Assembly: GCF_026262505.1 (NCBI RefSeq)
Contig: NC_067203.1
Coordinates: 5,580,001 to 5,644,000 of the forward strand
Direction of reading: 5' to 3'
DNA length: 64,000 nucleotides
DNA from: Trichomonas vaginalis G3
Lineage: Eukaryota; Parabasalia; Trichomonadida; Trichomonadidae
Part shown: piece after piece, positions 12,001-22,800 of the stretch
How the letters are laid out: every line of letters begins with the position of its first letter
How positions within the stretch are numbered: position 1 is the stretch's first letter
Position numbers and translations under genes: made by a program
The notes under the pieces: generated by a model
The model's input: only the letters and a program-made list of their open reading frames with translations
Databases searched by the model: none
What the model was told of the DNA's origin: nothing

Positions 12001-13763
12001 ATTCATCGAACAGACACACATATATCTATCATTTCGTGAATACAATGATATCCTACGCAATGGGACAAATCAACCAATCAGTTGCTGCTGAAATCCTTGA
12101 AGAAGATCATTCAATTGTTGATAACGCACATAAAGTTTTGATGAATGCTGGTATTGGTTATGATGATTCCCTTGATACTTTACAGTTATCTGCTAACTGT
12201 TCTAACTTAACAAGTACAGATCCAACAAGGAATCCTATGAGAGCTGTCTCTTGCCAATCAATGGATAAGAAAGTCAATTATATCATCATTTTGATGAAGA
12301 ACAGATATTCAAGACTTTCTGCTAATGCATCAACAGTTTTGTCTGATTCAGAAATGTTCACAGAAACAATGTATATGATGTATGATGGTTTGTTAGATCA
12401 GTTGAACTCATTCAATGATAGATTGGCTGATGAAGGTTCAAGTAAGGCAAGTGATATGATCTTGAGATGCAGAGTTATCATCATTGTTGGTATCATTATT
12501 GATATCGCCGTTTTCATCATTTTGTATATGTGTTACAGTCATTTGACAGTTATGTTTGATGGTGTCAAACAGTTGATCTCTTTGTTACCGCCAAGAGCTG
12601 TTTTATCCAATAAGATGCTCTTGGACTTAGTACTTGGAGAGGACCCACACATGGATGATGCAGTCATGACATTCGGTGAAACAATGATTGCTTCATCATC
12701 AAATGTAATTTTGTCATTGACACCAAGTTTGATCATTGAATCAGCAAATCCAGCTCTTAAGCAAGTCACTGGCTACTCAAGTGATGTCATCAACCATCAG
12801 CCATTCACACAGTTGCTTCCTGACGCAGGTGCAAACAACACAAATGGTCCTTTGTCCGGCGAAGAACATACAATTTCTGTTTCTACAACAGTCGGTGAAA
12901 GTGAAATGTCACTTTTCTATAAAGATATTGAAAGAATCAGGACTGATAAGGATTTCCATTCCTTCTCAAGACAAGTTGTATTAATCGGTGAGAGCGGTGA
13001 AGGAATTCCTGTTCAATGCACAGTTATCGCTGTCAGAGATGAACAAGGAGAATTGACATCAATCATCGTTGAAGCAGTAGATAGAACAAAAATTTTGGAG
13101 CAAAAGGAACAGGCAAGACAAGCAAAGAGAAGAGCAGCAAAGATGCTTAAAGGAATATTACCATTAGATGCTTACAGATCCATTAAATCAGGTCAGGAAT
13201 CAGTTTTCACAAGTGATTCAGTTGTTGTTTCAATGATTTCCATCGAAGGAATTTCCGAACTTATTTCTGTAATGCAGCCATCCGCAGTTATGTCATTGTT
13301 GCACGGTGTTTACCAGAGATTGGATGAGTTAAGAGGCAGATTCACAGCTGTCGACAGATTGACATGCGATGGAAAGTCCGTGATGTGCATCGCTGGCTTG
13401 TTCACACACCAAACAGACCCTGAAGCACAGGCTTTGCAGTCTGTTTCAGTTTGCTTGAGACTGAGACAAGAAATCGCTTCTCTCAATGAGACAGGCGGTG
13501 TTTCTCTTTGGTTAACAACTGTTTGCCATGTAGGAGGTCCTGTTATTGGTTCATTGTTGGAGCCAAAGAATCCAACATTCGGAATTGCAGGAAAAGTTGT
13601 TGAAGAAACAATGCAGATGATTGATTTGACTCCAATTGGAACTTCTGTTGTTTGCGAGGAAGTTGCTTCTCATTTACCAACTGATAAGTTTGGATTTGAG
13701 AATTGCAAGGTTGGAAACTTCACTGCTAAGACTGTTACATTACTTCCAAATACTAAGATATAA
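9012..13763 (+). CDS. polytopic PAS/class III nucleotide-cyclase-homology protein, probably catalytically degenerate
   Basis: 1,583 aa. About eight membrane spans lie in residues 50-340. A helical cytosolic block (about 345-640) follows, then spans near 655-680, 878-908, 958-980 and 1,155-1,180 that bracket two extracytosolic loops. A PAS-like domain (about 1,218-1,355, with ILSLTPSLIIESANPALKQV) and a linker helix precede a C-terminal class III cyclase fold (about 1,390-1,580). This layout is typical of the large trichomonad receptor-type cyclase family. Against active cyclases, the first metal aspartate (FxDI motif) aligns with Ser in VVSMISIEGIS (about residue 1,406). The second (the GD of xKxxGD) aligns with GK in VDRLTCDGKSVM (about 1,454). 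The GN..N.A.R motif reads FGIAGKVVEETM. I infer a pseudocyclase or regulatory partner. The ATG at 9012 is the first in frame. Confidence 0.8.
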   Translation: MASIAPSVSISTTNTSFSSSGSTSDEATRSKKRLESTIFPLFSEMSRFANIPRFVLHIELFISLLQSAISSLWIPSSIRWPDAPTFFKGLVSIVDFGQTIGGTLSHTIVSAIEAAISIIILGIYIICYFSYAKKRTYQKWQLYLLRVLLLIILPLILPAVAASSAYSFVDLLDDPTPQAIVFSFVDIIMLFALSLVFYYSNGFTVKSPIVIRNNCGQWNHNLIPFFMFTTLVSTFLSVFVDEFPNWISTILGLCLVASCCYCIYKLTEYPIYRFECTLIYSATFFFSGIAFLIAIIDTYVKFPWYVILFVPVVLSPICAVCYNIYLKKGYIAIKNKLIYKAIRLGNDISDSEKTEYFETFVFKNTKDAIRYLHIGLVERCDLLLDFSFIRYIVTNYAEKTILEAVIQIVSFFPSELQLLTSLLVNLSNIRDPSLIEQFLIYQVTKIHLTRQSAVSNDARNHIAVLRNKAQKVTAMVRCFWSSIATVGSKDISMETYHYVHTESMNIDSAFGDSTERFPSNASLCEEYATFLVEALGNYHSALRWKSMAASVEIGRKIPKDPCFQSIVNVVPELLFEHCVDINGQFIKKGPDAGNNKDANAKNSFSSSGSFSSSSMSAGFEAKKEEHPSNFLKDGIIRLALQSALRKGHLKMIQSLKYFMFISLITFIVVFIIIFIIVPYIAESSLSNVLENQNFARASASFIEMTTGAGFLLAKYGSNLSDPKTILYDVDSNVNKYLNTSDLPSDGIFKQPELWTHRQTLTVVDSLTNVLSSIVQGDSSRDTIVSEYINGSAVLSGFGNDGKTTYVNMSIKDALNGVINNVKFGLGISPIQAKENQNNGTFASILKTAVINGVNLPPFMLKISEMLNDDGYANVKQVRTIIYVLSYALPILLLIVFEAFAGYVIYYFVSDIHRISATLRTVKPDIIKESVMPIIKSSGEKPLDSGGSLNMHMSESLKTLIPFVVILYVIASCLVILFSTNIFSELDSFQQVFELYKYSSNRHTYIYHFVNTMISYAMGQINQSVAAEILEEDHSIVDNAHKVLMNAGIGYDDSLDTLQLSANCSNLTSTDPTRNPMRAVSCQSMDKKVNYIIILMKNRYSRLSANASTVLSDSEMFTETMYMMYDGLLDQLNSFNDRLADEGSSKASDMILRCRVIIIVGIIIDIAVFIILYMCYSHLTVMFDGVKQLISLLPPRAVLSNKMLLDLVLGEDPHMDDAVMTFGETMIASSSNVILSLTPSLIIESANPALKQVTGYSSDVINHQPFTQLLPDAGANNTNGPLSGEEHTISVSTTVGESEMSLFYKDIERIRTDKDFHSFSRQVVLIGESGEGIPVQCTVIAVRDEQGELTSIIVEAVDRTKILEQKEQARQAKRRAAKMLKGILPLDAYRSIKSGQESVFTSDSVVVSMISIEGISELISVMQPSAVMSLLHGVYQRLDELRGRFTAVDRLTCDGKSVMCIAGLFTHQTDPEAQALQSVSVCLRLRQEIASLNETGGVSLWLTTVCHVGGPVIGSLLEPKNPTFGIAGKVVEETMQMIDLTPIGTSVVCEEVASHLPTDKFGFENCKVGNFTAKTVTLLPNTKI

Positions 13764-14133
13764 TTATATATTTATTTATAGATATATTTATTATTTTTAT
13801 TTATTATTTTTTTTATACATGGAATTTTATTTTGATCAAGAAAATATATTTTTTTAAAAGCATCAAATTTTAAAACATTAACTTTTTAAGAAGATTTTGG
13901 ACTGTGAAAGTTGGGGCTTAAATTAAATAAAGATGCACTTACCTCTTTCAAATATCCTGTTTCAAAATCAATTAAAGCAAAAAGTCTTACAATATACTGA
14001 TTTATCTTATAGCTAATTACTGTTCAAAAATATTAACATAAAGTTGTAATAGTCATTCTTTCATGCCATTAGGGTCGCAAAATGTACAATGAATAAAATA
14101 GAATAAGATGTAGTTTGAAAAAATAAAATATAT
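13764..14133. other. intergenic, no gene seen
   Basis: AT-rich 3' flank between the convergent cyclase-homology gene and the decayed BspA gene. Nothing recognisable. Confidence 0.45.
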
Positions 14134-16553
14134 TTACATTAAAATAAAAACATAAATTGCAAGGCTAAGCAATTTGTTTGAAGAAGTTTCAACACGGCAT
14201 GATCTGTCTGAACAAATGGATGACATGCGTTTGGTGATACCAGATAATAAAATCATGTCGGTGTATGATCGTGTCTTGTTCTCAACAACGACCCGCATTT
14301 AAGACGATCGCAACCGATGAATGCATCAACACCAATGGACTGAACACACTTTGGGATGTTGATGCTGATGAGATTGGTGCAGTATTCGAATGCAGATGAA
14401 CCAATAGTTTCGATAGAGTTGTCTGGAATCAAGACGAGTTCTAAGTTCTTGCATCCGGAGAATGTACCATCTTCGATGATGCGAACTCTGTCTGAGAAAG
14501 AGAAGAACTTCTGGTCAGATGCAGGTGGGAACAATATTATACTTGATAAATCAACATTGTAGATAGCACTGTTCATGCATGTGTAGAATTTGTTCTCGAA
14601 TGGACTGATAGATCGAAAATGTGTGCATCCTTTGAAAACACCATTTCCGATCGATTCGAGCAACGAATTGCTTGAGATTGTCAAACTTCGCAAACTAAGA
14701 CAGTTGCTGAAACAAAGTGGTTTCAGTGACTTGATGCTGTCTGGAAGGTTAAGTTCGGAGATCGATGTGTTGATGAATGCTCCTGTCCCAATTGTGTCAA
14801 CATTACTTGGGAAACTGAATGATGTTAATGAAATGCAGTCTTGGAAACAATAAGATGGAATGTCTGTTTGTCCAAGAACATTTCCTTTAAATGAGATGAA
14901 ATTAAGACCTGTGTTTCTGAAACACGATGCTCCGAGTGTTGTCACTGCACCTGGCAAAGTGATAGACTGTATATTAGGACAATTATAGAAACAAAAATCA
15001 CATAATTTCAATTGAGTTAATGACATCAGTTTCTTCACAGAGCTTGATGTTGGAAAAGTTAAACTCGAAATTGAAATACAGCTAGAAAATGCATTTTTAG
15101 AAATAGTAATAGATTCGGCATTATTGAAATGCAATTCTTGGATATTCTTGTTAATGGCAAATGCAAGTTCATCAGTAAACAGTGTTGAAGAGGAGAATGT
15201 TAATGAACCTTGAAGGTTGCAATAATGGAAACAACTAAGTCCAAATGAAGTAACTTGTGAGATGTCTGGGATTGATGTTAGACTTGTGCAGCCGTAGAAT
15301 GCATATTCTTCTATTGTTGTCAGTGATGATGTTACATCAATCAGTGATAAAGTTTGGAGTTTAGATTTACCTTTGAATGCAGACTTCTTGATGATAGTAA
15401 CTGTGTTTGGAATTTGAATAGTCGTTGCTTCTGCATTAACACATTGTGAAATGTATAATTCATCTTTGTCGATGATCAATCCTTGATCATTGATCGAGAC
15501 TTGTGATCCTTCTGCAAACATCAAATTAACTTTCGGACAATTTGCAAAAGCATTCTTCTCAATTACTGTTACATTATCAGGTATAACAATGGATTTTAAC
15601 GATGAGCAAGCCTTGAAACAACTGGCATTAATACTTTTCAAATTAATCGGAAGTTTAACATATTCTAAATTCGGACAACTAATAAAACAAGAGCTTGCAA
15701 TATCTGTTACCGAATCGGGAATATCGATTCTGGTTATTTTGGAGTTTGCAAAAGCAAAATATTTTATTTCTTTTAATTCATTTGGAAGAATAATTGTTTG
15801 GCATTGAGAACTTACAAAAGCACCTTCTCCAATAACAGGGACATTTGATGGAACAGTGAATGTAGTACCCACATTCGAAGCACAATAAATCAAAGTATTA
15901 GAATTAGAATAAATGGCTTTACCATCACTGGTAAAATAGATATTCTTTGTATCAACATTAATGCTATTCATATTGGTATTATCATTAAAGCATGTAGCAG
16001 ATATTGTTCTAACATTTGGTGGAATAAGAAACGTTCTCAAATCACATCCTGCAAAACAAGCGAGTGGTAAATTGGTCAAGAGACAGTCTGGTTCGAATGT
16101 AAGAGAAGTCAAAAGAGAGCATTTTGAAAGGGCATTAGATCCAAATGATTTTAACGAAGCTGGTATTATGACACTTGTAATCTTAAGATTATGGAAAGAG
16201 TAAGTTTCTATTGATTGCAAATTAGGAGGCAGTTTTAAAAGTGTAACACTTGTGCATGACTGAAAAGCTCGTGCACCAATTGATGTGAGAAGTGTGCATG
16301 ATGAAAGATCAATTGATGTTAAAGCAACACACGAATAAAATGCATAACTTTGAATTTGTCGTAATTTAGGATTATTTTCGAATGTAAATGTCTGAAGTGT
16401 ATTGCGAACTTTCTTGGAACATGAATCATCGGATGCTTGACCATAGATGACTTCACATTCTGCGTTAATGAGGATATTTGGACTTGTTTCAGTGATTAAA
16501 CTGAGTCTCCGACCAGAGTCGTCATAGTTACTAGGCTGAAGTTTAGTTATGCT
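14134..16553 (-). pseudogene. BspA-like leucine-rich-repeat gene, decayed
   Basis: An open frame from 16,553 to 14,253 encodes about 766 codons of LRR_5/BspA-type repeats (a unit of about 23 residues, with the pattern L..I.lP..v..Ig...F..C..L). Members of this large trichomonad family are candidate surface or secreted adhesins. Two defects are visible. First, the frame opens just after a TAA at 16,554-16,556 and has no ATG upstream of the repeats; the first methionines lie far inside, yet coding-like sequence (NYDDSGRRLSLITETSPNIL) begins at once. Second, near 14,290 the C-terminal consensus (..LKCG) shifts frame. The current frame ends at 14,253, while a family-like tail (VVVENKTR.., ICSDRSCR) runs on in another frame to a stop at 14,134, consistent with loss of one base. 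I see no intron signal that would explain either. It could still be expressed from a non-ATG codon, but a pseudogene is more likely. Confidence 0.7.
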
Positions 16554-16811
16554 TTAGTTAAATCATTCAAAGAAAAAATCAAATTCAAAATAAAGAAGAT
16601 TTTTATTGAATAGTTTACATAAAATCAAATTCAATATTGAATTTAAATGATAACTGGTTTTCCATGTCATTATCTTAATCTTTATTGAAAGCAGCTATTA
16701 CAGACAGGATGTACTCAATTTTTTTTTACAAAATAATAAGATGATAAATTTTAACTATAAATTATAAAATAAATATAATAATAAAAAGGTACAGTAACAT
16801 ATGTAAATATA

Positions 16812-19800
16812 TTACCACCATGGATGCCATCCCTTGAACATCTGACACAAATTGTTGGCATCTGTTGCTTCCTGGATTAATCTGTCGACTTGGTCTTGAT
16901 AAGTCAACTTCTCCTTCTCTGGGAAGTCTCTTCCTGACAATTTATCTTTAATTCTGTTGATGATGACTTTAGCGTCACCGCCGTGTTCATCCTTTGATTC
17001 TTCTATCCATTGTTGAAGAGGATCGTAAACAAAAACTTCAAGGATACCATTGATTGTTTCAGAGTTAGATCTCATTAGATTCATGACGTTTTCGCAGCAT
17101 GATCTGAATGTACCTTCAATTCTTGATACTTCAAGGGCGTTTGAAAGAATTCTTGTTAATCTGAATGGAACCTTTTCTGGGGCTTTCTCTCTGTGCTGGG
17201 CAACTTCGAAGCAATCGCCGAAGTCAATATGAACAAGTTTAGCACTCTTTTGCTTGATCATGATGTTGCAAAGATGTCTGTCTCCCAAACCTAAAATGTA
17301 ACCGGCCATTGATGTCATCGCAAGAGATGTAGAATATGCAGTTCTTCTCTCGATCCAATGGTTCGAATCATTTGCTTGTGCGAGCAAAAGAATCTTGAGA
17401 TCATCACCTTTAGTTGCGTTGAGACCTCTCTTGAAGGCGAACAATTTATCATCAAGAGGCAATTGCTCGTAATTTGGTGCAGCCTTGTATGTTGTCTGGC
17501 ATTCGAGTTCAAGTGGAATTCCTGCCTTTTCACGTCTTTGTTTGATCTGATCGTAAACTGTTGAGCATCCCTGGACCCAACCGATCAAACCAACACTTGT
17601 TGTGAGAGGAATAACTTTGTATGTTGTGATATCCAAATGATTCTTCATTGGAATATCACTGTGTTCAACCAAAGTGTTGATGAAGCCGAACAGCTGCATA
17701 ACTCTTTCATCAAGTCTTGTGTCTTCGTGCGCCTTCAACAAGAAAGTGTATTTCTTTCCGTCGTCGCCAAACATGATCATTCTTCTTGGTCTCTGTTTGG
17801 ATTTCATGACAGTTAACTCTGGAGCGATGGATGACAAAGTAACAAGAGGCTTTCCATGAGAAAATGTGCCAGGAACGATGATGTTCTTTGATGAGAATTT
17901 GTGGAGAATTGGAGATGCATCTGCCAGAAGAATTGTAGACATTGAGTTGATCATTGGCTTCAAATCCTGGTAAACGGAATAGTATGTTTGCCATGCAGAT
18001 AAAACACATTGTTCGTTCTGAGTTCTCCTGTATTCTTTGATGCAGGAATGTGCATTGGCCAAAGACAAACCGAACTGTGCTAAGAAGGAGACTTCGAAAT
18101 ATGTTGATGGCTCTTTAGAAATGACTTCATTGAGTGGTTCTAATAATTCGCACATCTCGTTTATATCATTTCTCAAAAGATAAGCACGAGATGCTTCATC
18201 CAAGATGCCGAACCACTGCTCCCACCATGTAACAGCAACTCTGATCATTTCATCTGTAAATGACATCATGTCTCTGACTAAATCTGGATAGATTGATGTC
18301 AATGCTTCGAATGTTTGGGCTGCAACTTTTTGGCGGATTGTCTTGTCATCTCTGTAAGGAACCATTAACTGAGACAAGATAACATGTGGGAACTCTCTTC
18401 CAACTGAAACTAACAGCTTGAAGATGATCTCGCGAAGTCTGTCGTCTTCTGTTGATGCTCTGGCGATGATTTGTGGCAAAACATCGATCCACACTTGAAC
18501 AGGAACTGAAGAAATTCTTTGCTCGAAGATGTCGTAAATTCCTTGGTTTTCGTGGTTGAACAACAAAGACAAGATTCTCAATGTAAATGCCAAAGGATCA
18601 TCAACGGAGAAGCACAAAGCATTGAAAGCCTGATCAATGGCTTGTATGATGTATCTCTCGTCTTTTGTTGCATCATAATACTCCAAGAACAAAAGAGATG
18701 AAGTGTTCCATGAATCAACGGAATTTGGATTGAATCTGATGGCATTAACAATGTGTTGAGCCGCTTGTTGAAGCTTTCCTTCTGACATGAACCATTTAGT
18801 TAATGTTAGTTCAGCCATTCCTGTATCTCCACCTTCTCTTGTGATGCCTTCTAAGTGGATGTAAGCCAATGCTTTGTTTCCTTTGAGCCAAAGCAATCTG
18901 GCGGCATCGTATCTGAGATCAGTGTCATCAGGAGCTGTTCCCATCAAAACTTCCAATGTTGATTCGAGTAATGAGATGTGAGATTCTCCATGTCTGATTG
19001 CGCAATCCAAGTAACTCAAGTATTGAGCTCTGAGACCTTCATAAGGAAGAACTAATGATTGGACTCTGATGTGCTGGAACAAAACATTTGGTCTGTCAGG
19101 AAGGAATTTGAATCTATAACGCCATCTGTTCTTAATTCTTTCCATTGTCTTCTTGGCCAATGATTGTTCAGAAGGATTAGGCTGAATTGCCCTATCAGCA
19201 GCTTGCATGTACTGAATAACTTCGTACAATTCTTGTGTGATCGAAACCATGGAAGTATCTTCGTAAGCACGTTCGTAATCTTCATAAATCATTGGAAAGA
19301 CTTTGTCAACTTTGGCTGCTTGCAAACGAGCTAAGATATCCAAAGCATTTTCGAAATTCTTTGTCTTGATGGCATAGATCAAAGCGAAGAATAAATCATT
19401 TGGTATGCGAGATCTCGGTGAGATATCCTTTGCAACGCTCATAAATGTTTGATCATCAAACAAGTTGTATGCGGCAGAACCAATGAAATAAGTGTTTCTT
19501 GGATCATCTTTGACAGCTTCCATGAGATCTTTATACCTGGCGAGTTCGTTGAGACATGTCAATCTTCCAATGATGTATCTCTGGTTGTTTGGATCTTCTT
19601 TGAGTTTTTCATCGTACATCTGTAAAGCATCATTCCACAAACCAAGTTTTTCTGAAAGTTCTCCTTCTTGTTGGTTATTTGCTCTTGCTTTAGAACATCT
19701 CAAGATACCATTAGCAGCAAGTGGAAGACCAAGCATCTGGTTGAGGACAATCAAGTCTTCTGAGACTTCTTCATCACCTTCATCGAAGAGTTTCTCAGCA

Positions 19801-22800
19801 AATCTCAATGCTTGTGCTGTGTTGTTTACACCTTGTGCACGTGTCTTGAGAATTTGGATTGGAATTGGAATGTTTGCACCAACAACTTCGATGAGTTCAA
19901 TGACATCTAAGAAGTGTTTCAAGATGTGACGAGGTGTTGATGTTGACTTGAAAACAGTCTTCATGATCTGTTGGATCTTGTCGTCTTGTTTGACTTCGGC
20001 AGCGAAATAGTAAATGGCAAAGGAAATCGGGAAAAGAGAATCATGCACAGGAGCATGTCTTTCAGCCAAAGAAATGCAAGCGCAGATTGATTTTGAAGGA
20101 GATTCGTTGAAACAGATAGAAGAGATTTCATTATACCATGTGATCCAGTTAGATTCTGAATAATTAGCTGAAGGAATAGTGAAATCAGGTAATTTCTCAA
20201 GTTTGGAAGTGTTGGAGAGTTGATTCTTTGGAGTACTTACACTTCTGCTGATTTTTGAGTTTTGTGGAGAAACTTTGTCCAAAATTGACTGAGGGAAGTT
20301 TGTTCCGATTTCAGACAAAACAGCGACAATTGACAAATCTTGGTGTTTCGAGAAATCGAATACTTCTTGGAGATATGATTTGTGGAAAGCGAATTGAGTT
20401 CCCATCTGGCAAGCGATGACGAACAAGATTTCAAGGCATTGGTTGTGAACATCTTTATTCGCTTTCACGACAGAAATCAACGTCGAGAAAATTGGACCAG
20501 CGAATTTTGCACCTCCTGCTAAGATGCAAATTTGCTTGAATCTAATTAATGTCTGCATGACATCTGTTGTGCTCATTGCGTTATCCAAAAGCCATGACAA
20601 GATTGGTGGGATGATGATATGATCAACTTGGTTTAGGAGTGTTCCAAATGATACCAAGCAGCTGAGAATTGTGTGAACAGCCTTTGGTTGGAGAATTGCG
20701 AAATCTTTTGTGAACAAAAGTGCAATTCTTGGAAGATAATTCACGAAAACTTTCGGTAAAGAAATGGCAAGCCATTCTGTTGTTCTTGTGAAAGTTACAG
20801 GATCGATTTTACCCCATTGTTCGCAAATCAAATCAATGACTTGTGGAACTAATGGTTTAAATCTTGCACCAAGTGAAGTGACCAAAGTAGCCATATTTGA
20901 GAGCAAAACAGATGTTGTTGAAGTACCTCTTGACTGGAGCAATGCGTTAACTCTCATCATGAGGAGTGATTCGAAATCTTCTTCGAGACTTCTGTTGACC
21001 TTGAGGAATTTGATCAAAGAATCAATAGCATATGAGTGCAAAGAAGCCAATGATTCATCACCTAATATATCTAAGATGTTGATAAGACCAATACCAATAG
21101 ATGCAACAAGTAAAGATTGATCTGGATCATTGCTGGCAGATTTTGAAATGAAAATGTTTGGTGAAGTGACTGTGTTTGATGATTCTGTCTTTTCTTTCTT
21201 CTTCAGCCAGTTGATAACGAGGGATGGCTTCGGAGCACCGATCAATCCTAACACTTTCAAAAGTACTTTACGATCGACAGCTGTCTTTGGCATGTTCGTA
21301 ATCGTCATGTATTTCGCAAGTAAGCTGGAATGGTCTTCTATGAGGTTGTGCCTAAGAGTAGTGAACTTAAGGGCTGCATACATGAGATTTAGAGCTGCAC
21401 TGAGACGTCCCATTGAGGAGTGAGGTAATAATGAGGCTTCGATATGTTGGACAAGTAAATCGATATTAATTTCATCGGATAAATTTGTAACTAAGTGGGT
21501 AAGGAGTTGTAAAGAAACAGAATCAAGGCGTTTCTTTGAGGATAATAAAAATTTCGTCAAGAATTGGGAGAAAGGAACGAAAACTTGACGGCAATTTGCA
21601 GAGTATACTTGTGGAGGTTCAGAAAATGCAGCGTTCGCAACAACACTGAAAGGTAAAATATTCTCCTTTAAAATTTCAGGAGCATTTTGCAGATATTTCA
21701 GACGTTCTGAAAGTATTGAAGAAAGGATTGGAGGAACAGCTTCGTAGTTGGCAAGTTTGACCATAATTTCGAAAGATAACCTTCTGACGGATGAATCGAG
21801 GTCGTGTAAGAGTTGTTGAATCGCAAGAATAATAGCATTATCAGCAACCTTGACATTAACATTTGATAAGATTTCAAGACGAGTTTCTTTGTCTTGTTCT
21901 GTAGAAATACTTGTAAAGATGCGATGCATTACCTCCGTTGATGGATTATCGTTATTGTATTTAAGCAAATATCTGAAGCATGTCAGTCTAACTTCTTTCG
22001 ATTGCGAACTTAAGTGGTTTGAATATTCTAAAATCAGAGCAGGCGAGAGATTTGAAGAAGGAATGTTGAGATCGACAAAAACGTTGAACAAAGCTGCGAT
22101 TTTGTCTGGTGGAGATGAAATGTTGAGAAGAATATCATTTCCAAAAATTAAGACGTTTCGATAAACGGTATCTGAAAATGATGGACAGACTTCAAGGAAG
22201 CATTTAAGTGAAGATGAAAGGATGAGAGAGTGCAATTGACTGTAAATTCTGTTAGTATCAGCTGTAATGAAATCCTGGCAATAGATATCGCAGGCAAGAA
22301 GTGCAGCAGCAGCTTCAGGACTATCAACAGCTTCGTAAATTTCCTTACGACATTTCTTGATGTTGGAAATTATATCGTCATCTTTTTTGATTCCGCCAAA
22401 GAAAATAAAGCGCGAGAAGTCAAGGAGGACTTCGTTTCTCATTATAGCTTTCTTCTTGAGTAGGGGTTCAAATGTCTTGAAAATGTTGTTGATTAATTCA
22501 TCTGTAAATAAATCTGGGGCAACTCTAATCAAAATAGGGAGAGCTGGTACGGTCGCGAGCTTAAGATTAAGTTCTTTTCCGAAAAATGTGTCCATTGGCA
22601 ATGAAGAGATGCTAAAATGGATTTTATCGTCTGGATATCTCTCAAGAATCATCCATAAAGCGATGCAAACGCCAGGGAATTTGACAGCTTTGCCAGACTT
22701 GAATGGCTTGCAAAGCAATTGAATAACTTCGTTGTGCGTGGTCTTATCATAATCCATTAAAGTTCTTAGAGCATCTAATACGACTGGATAATACTCAGTT

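Noticed and set aside
16204-16560. Intron in the BspA gene to reach an upstream ATG
   Set aside because: I saw no trichomonad-type donor (GTATGT) or branch/acceptor motif near the N-terminus. Decay is simpler.
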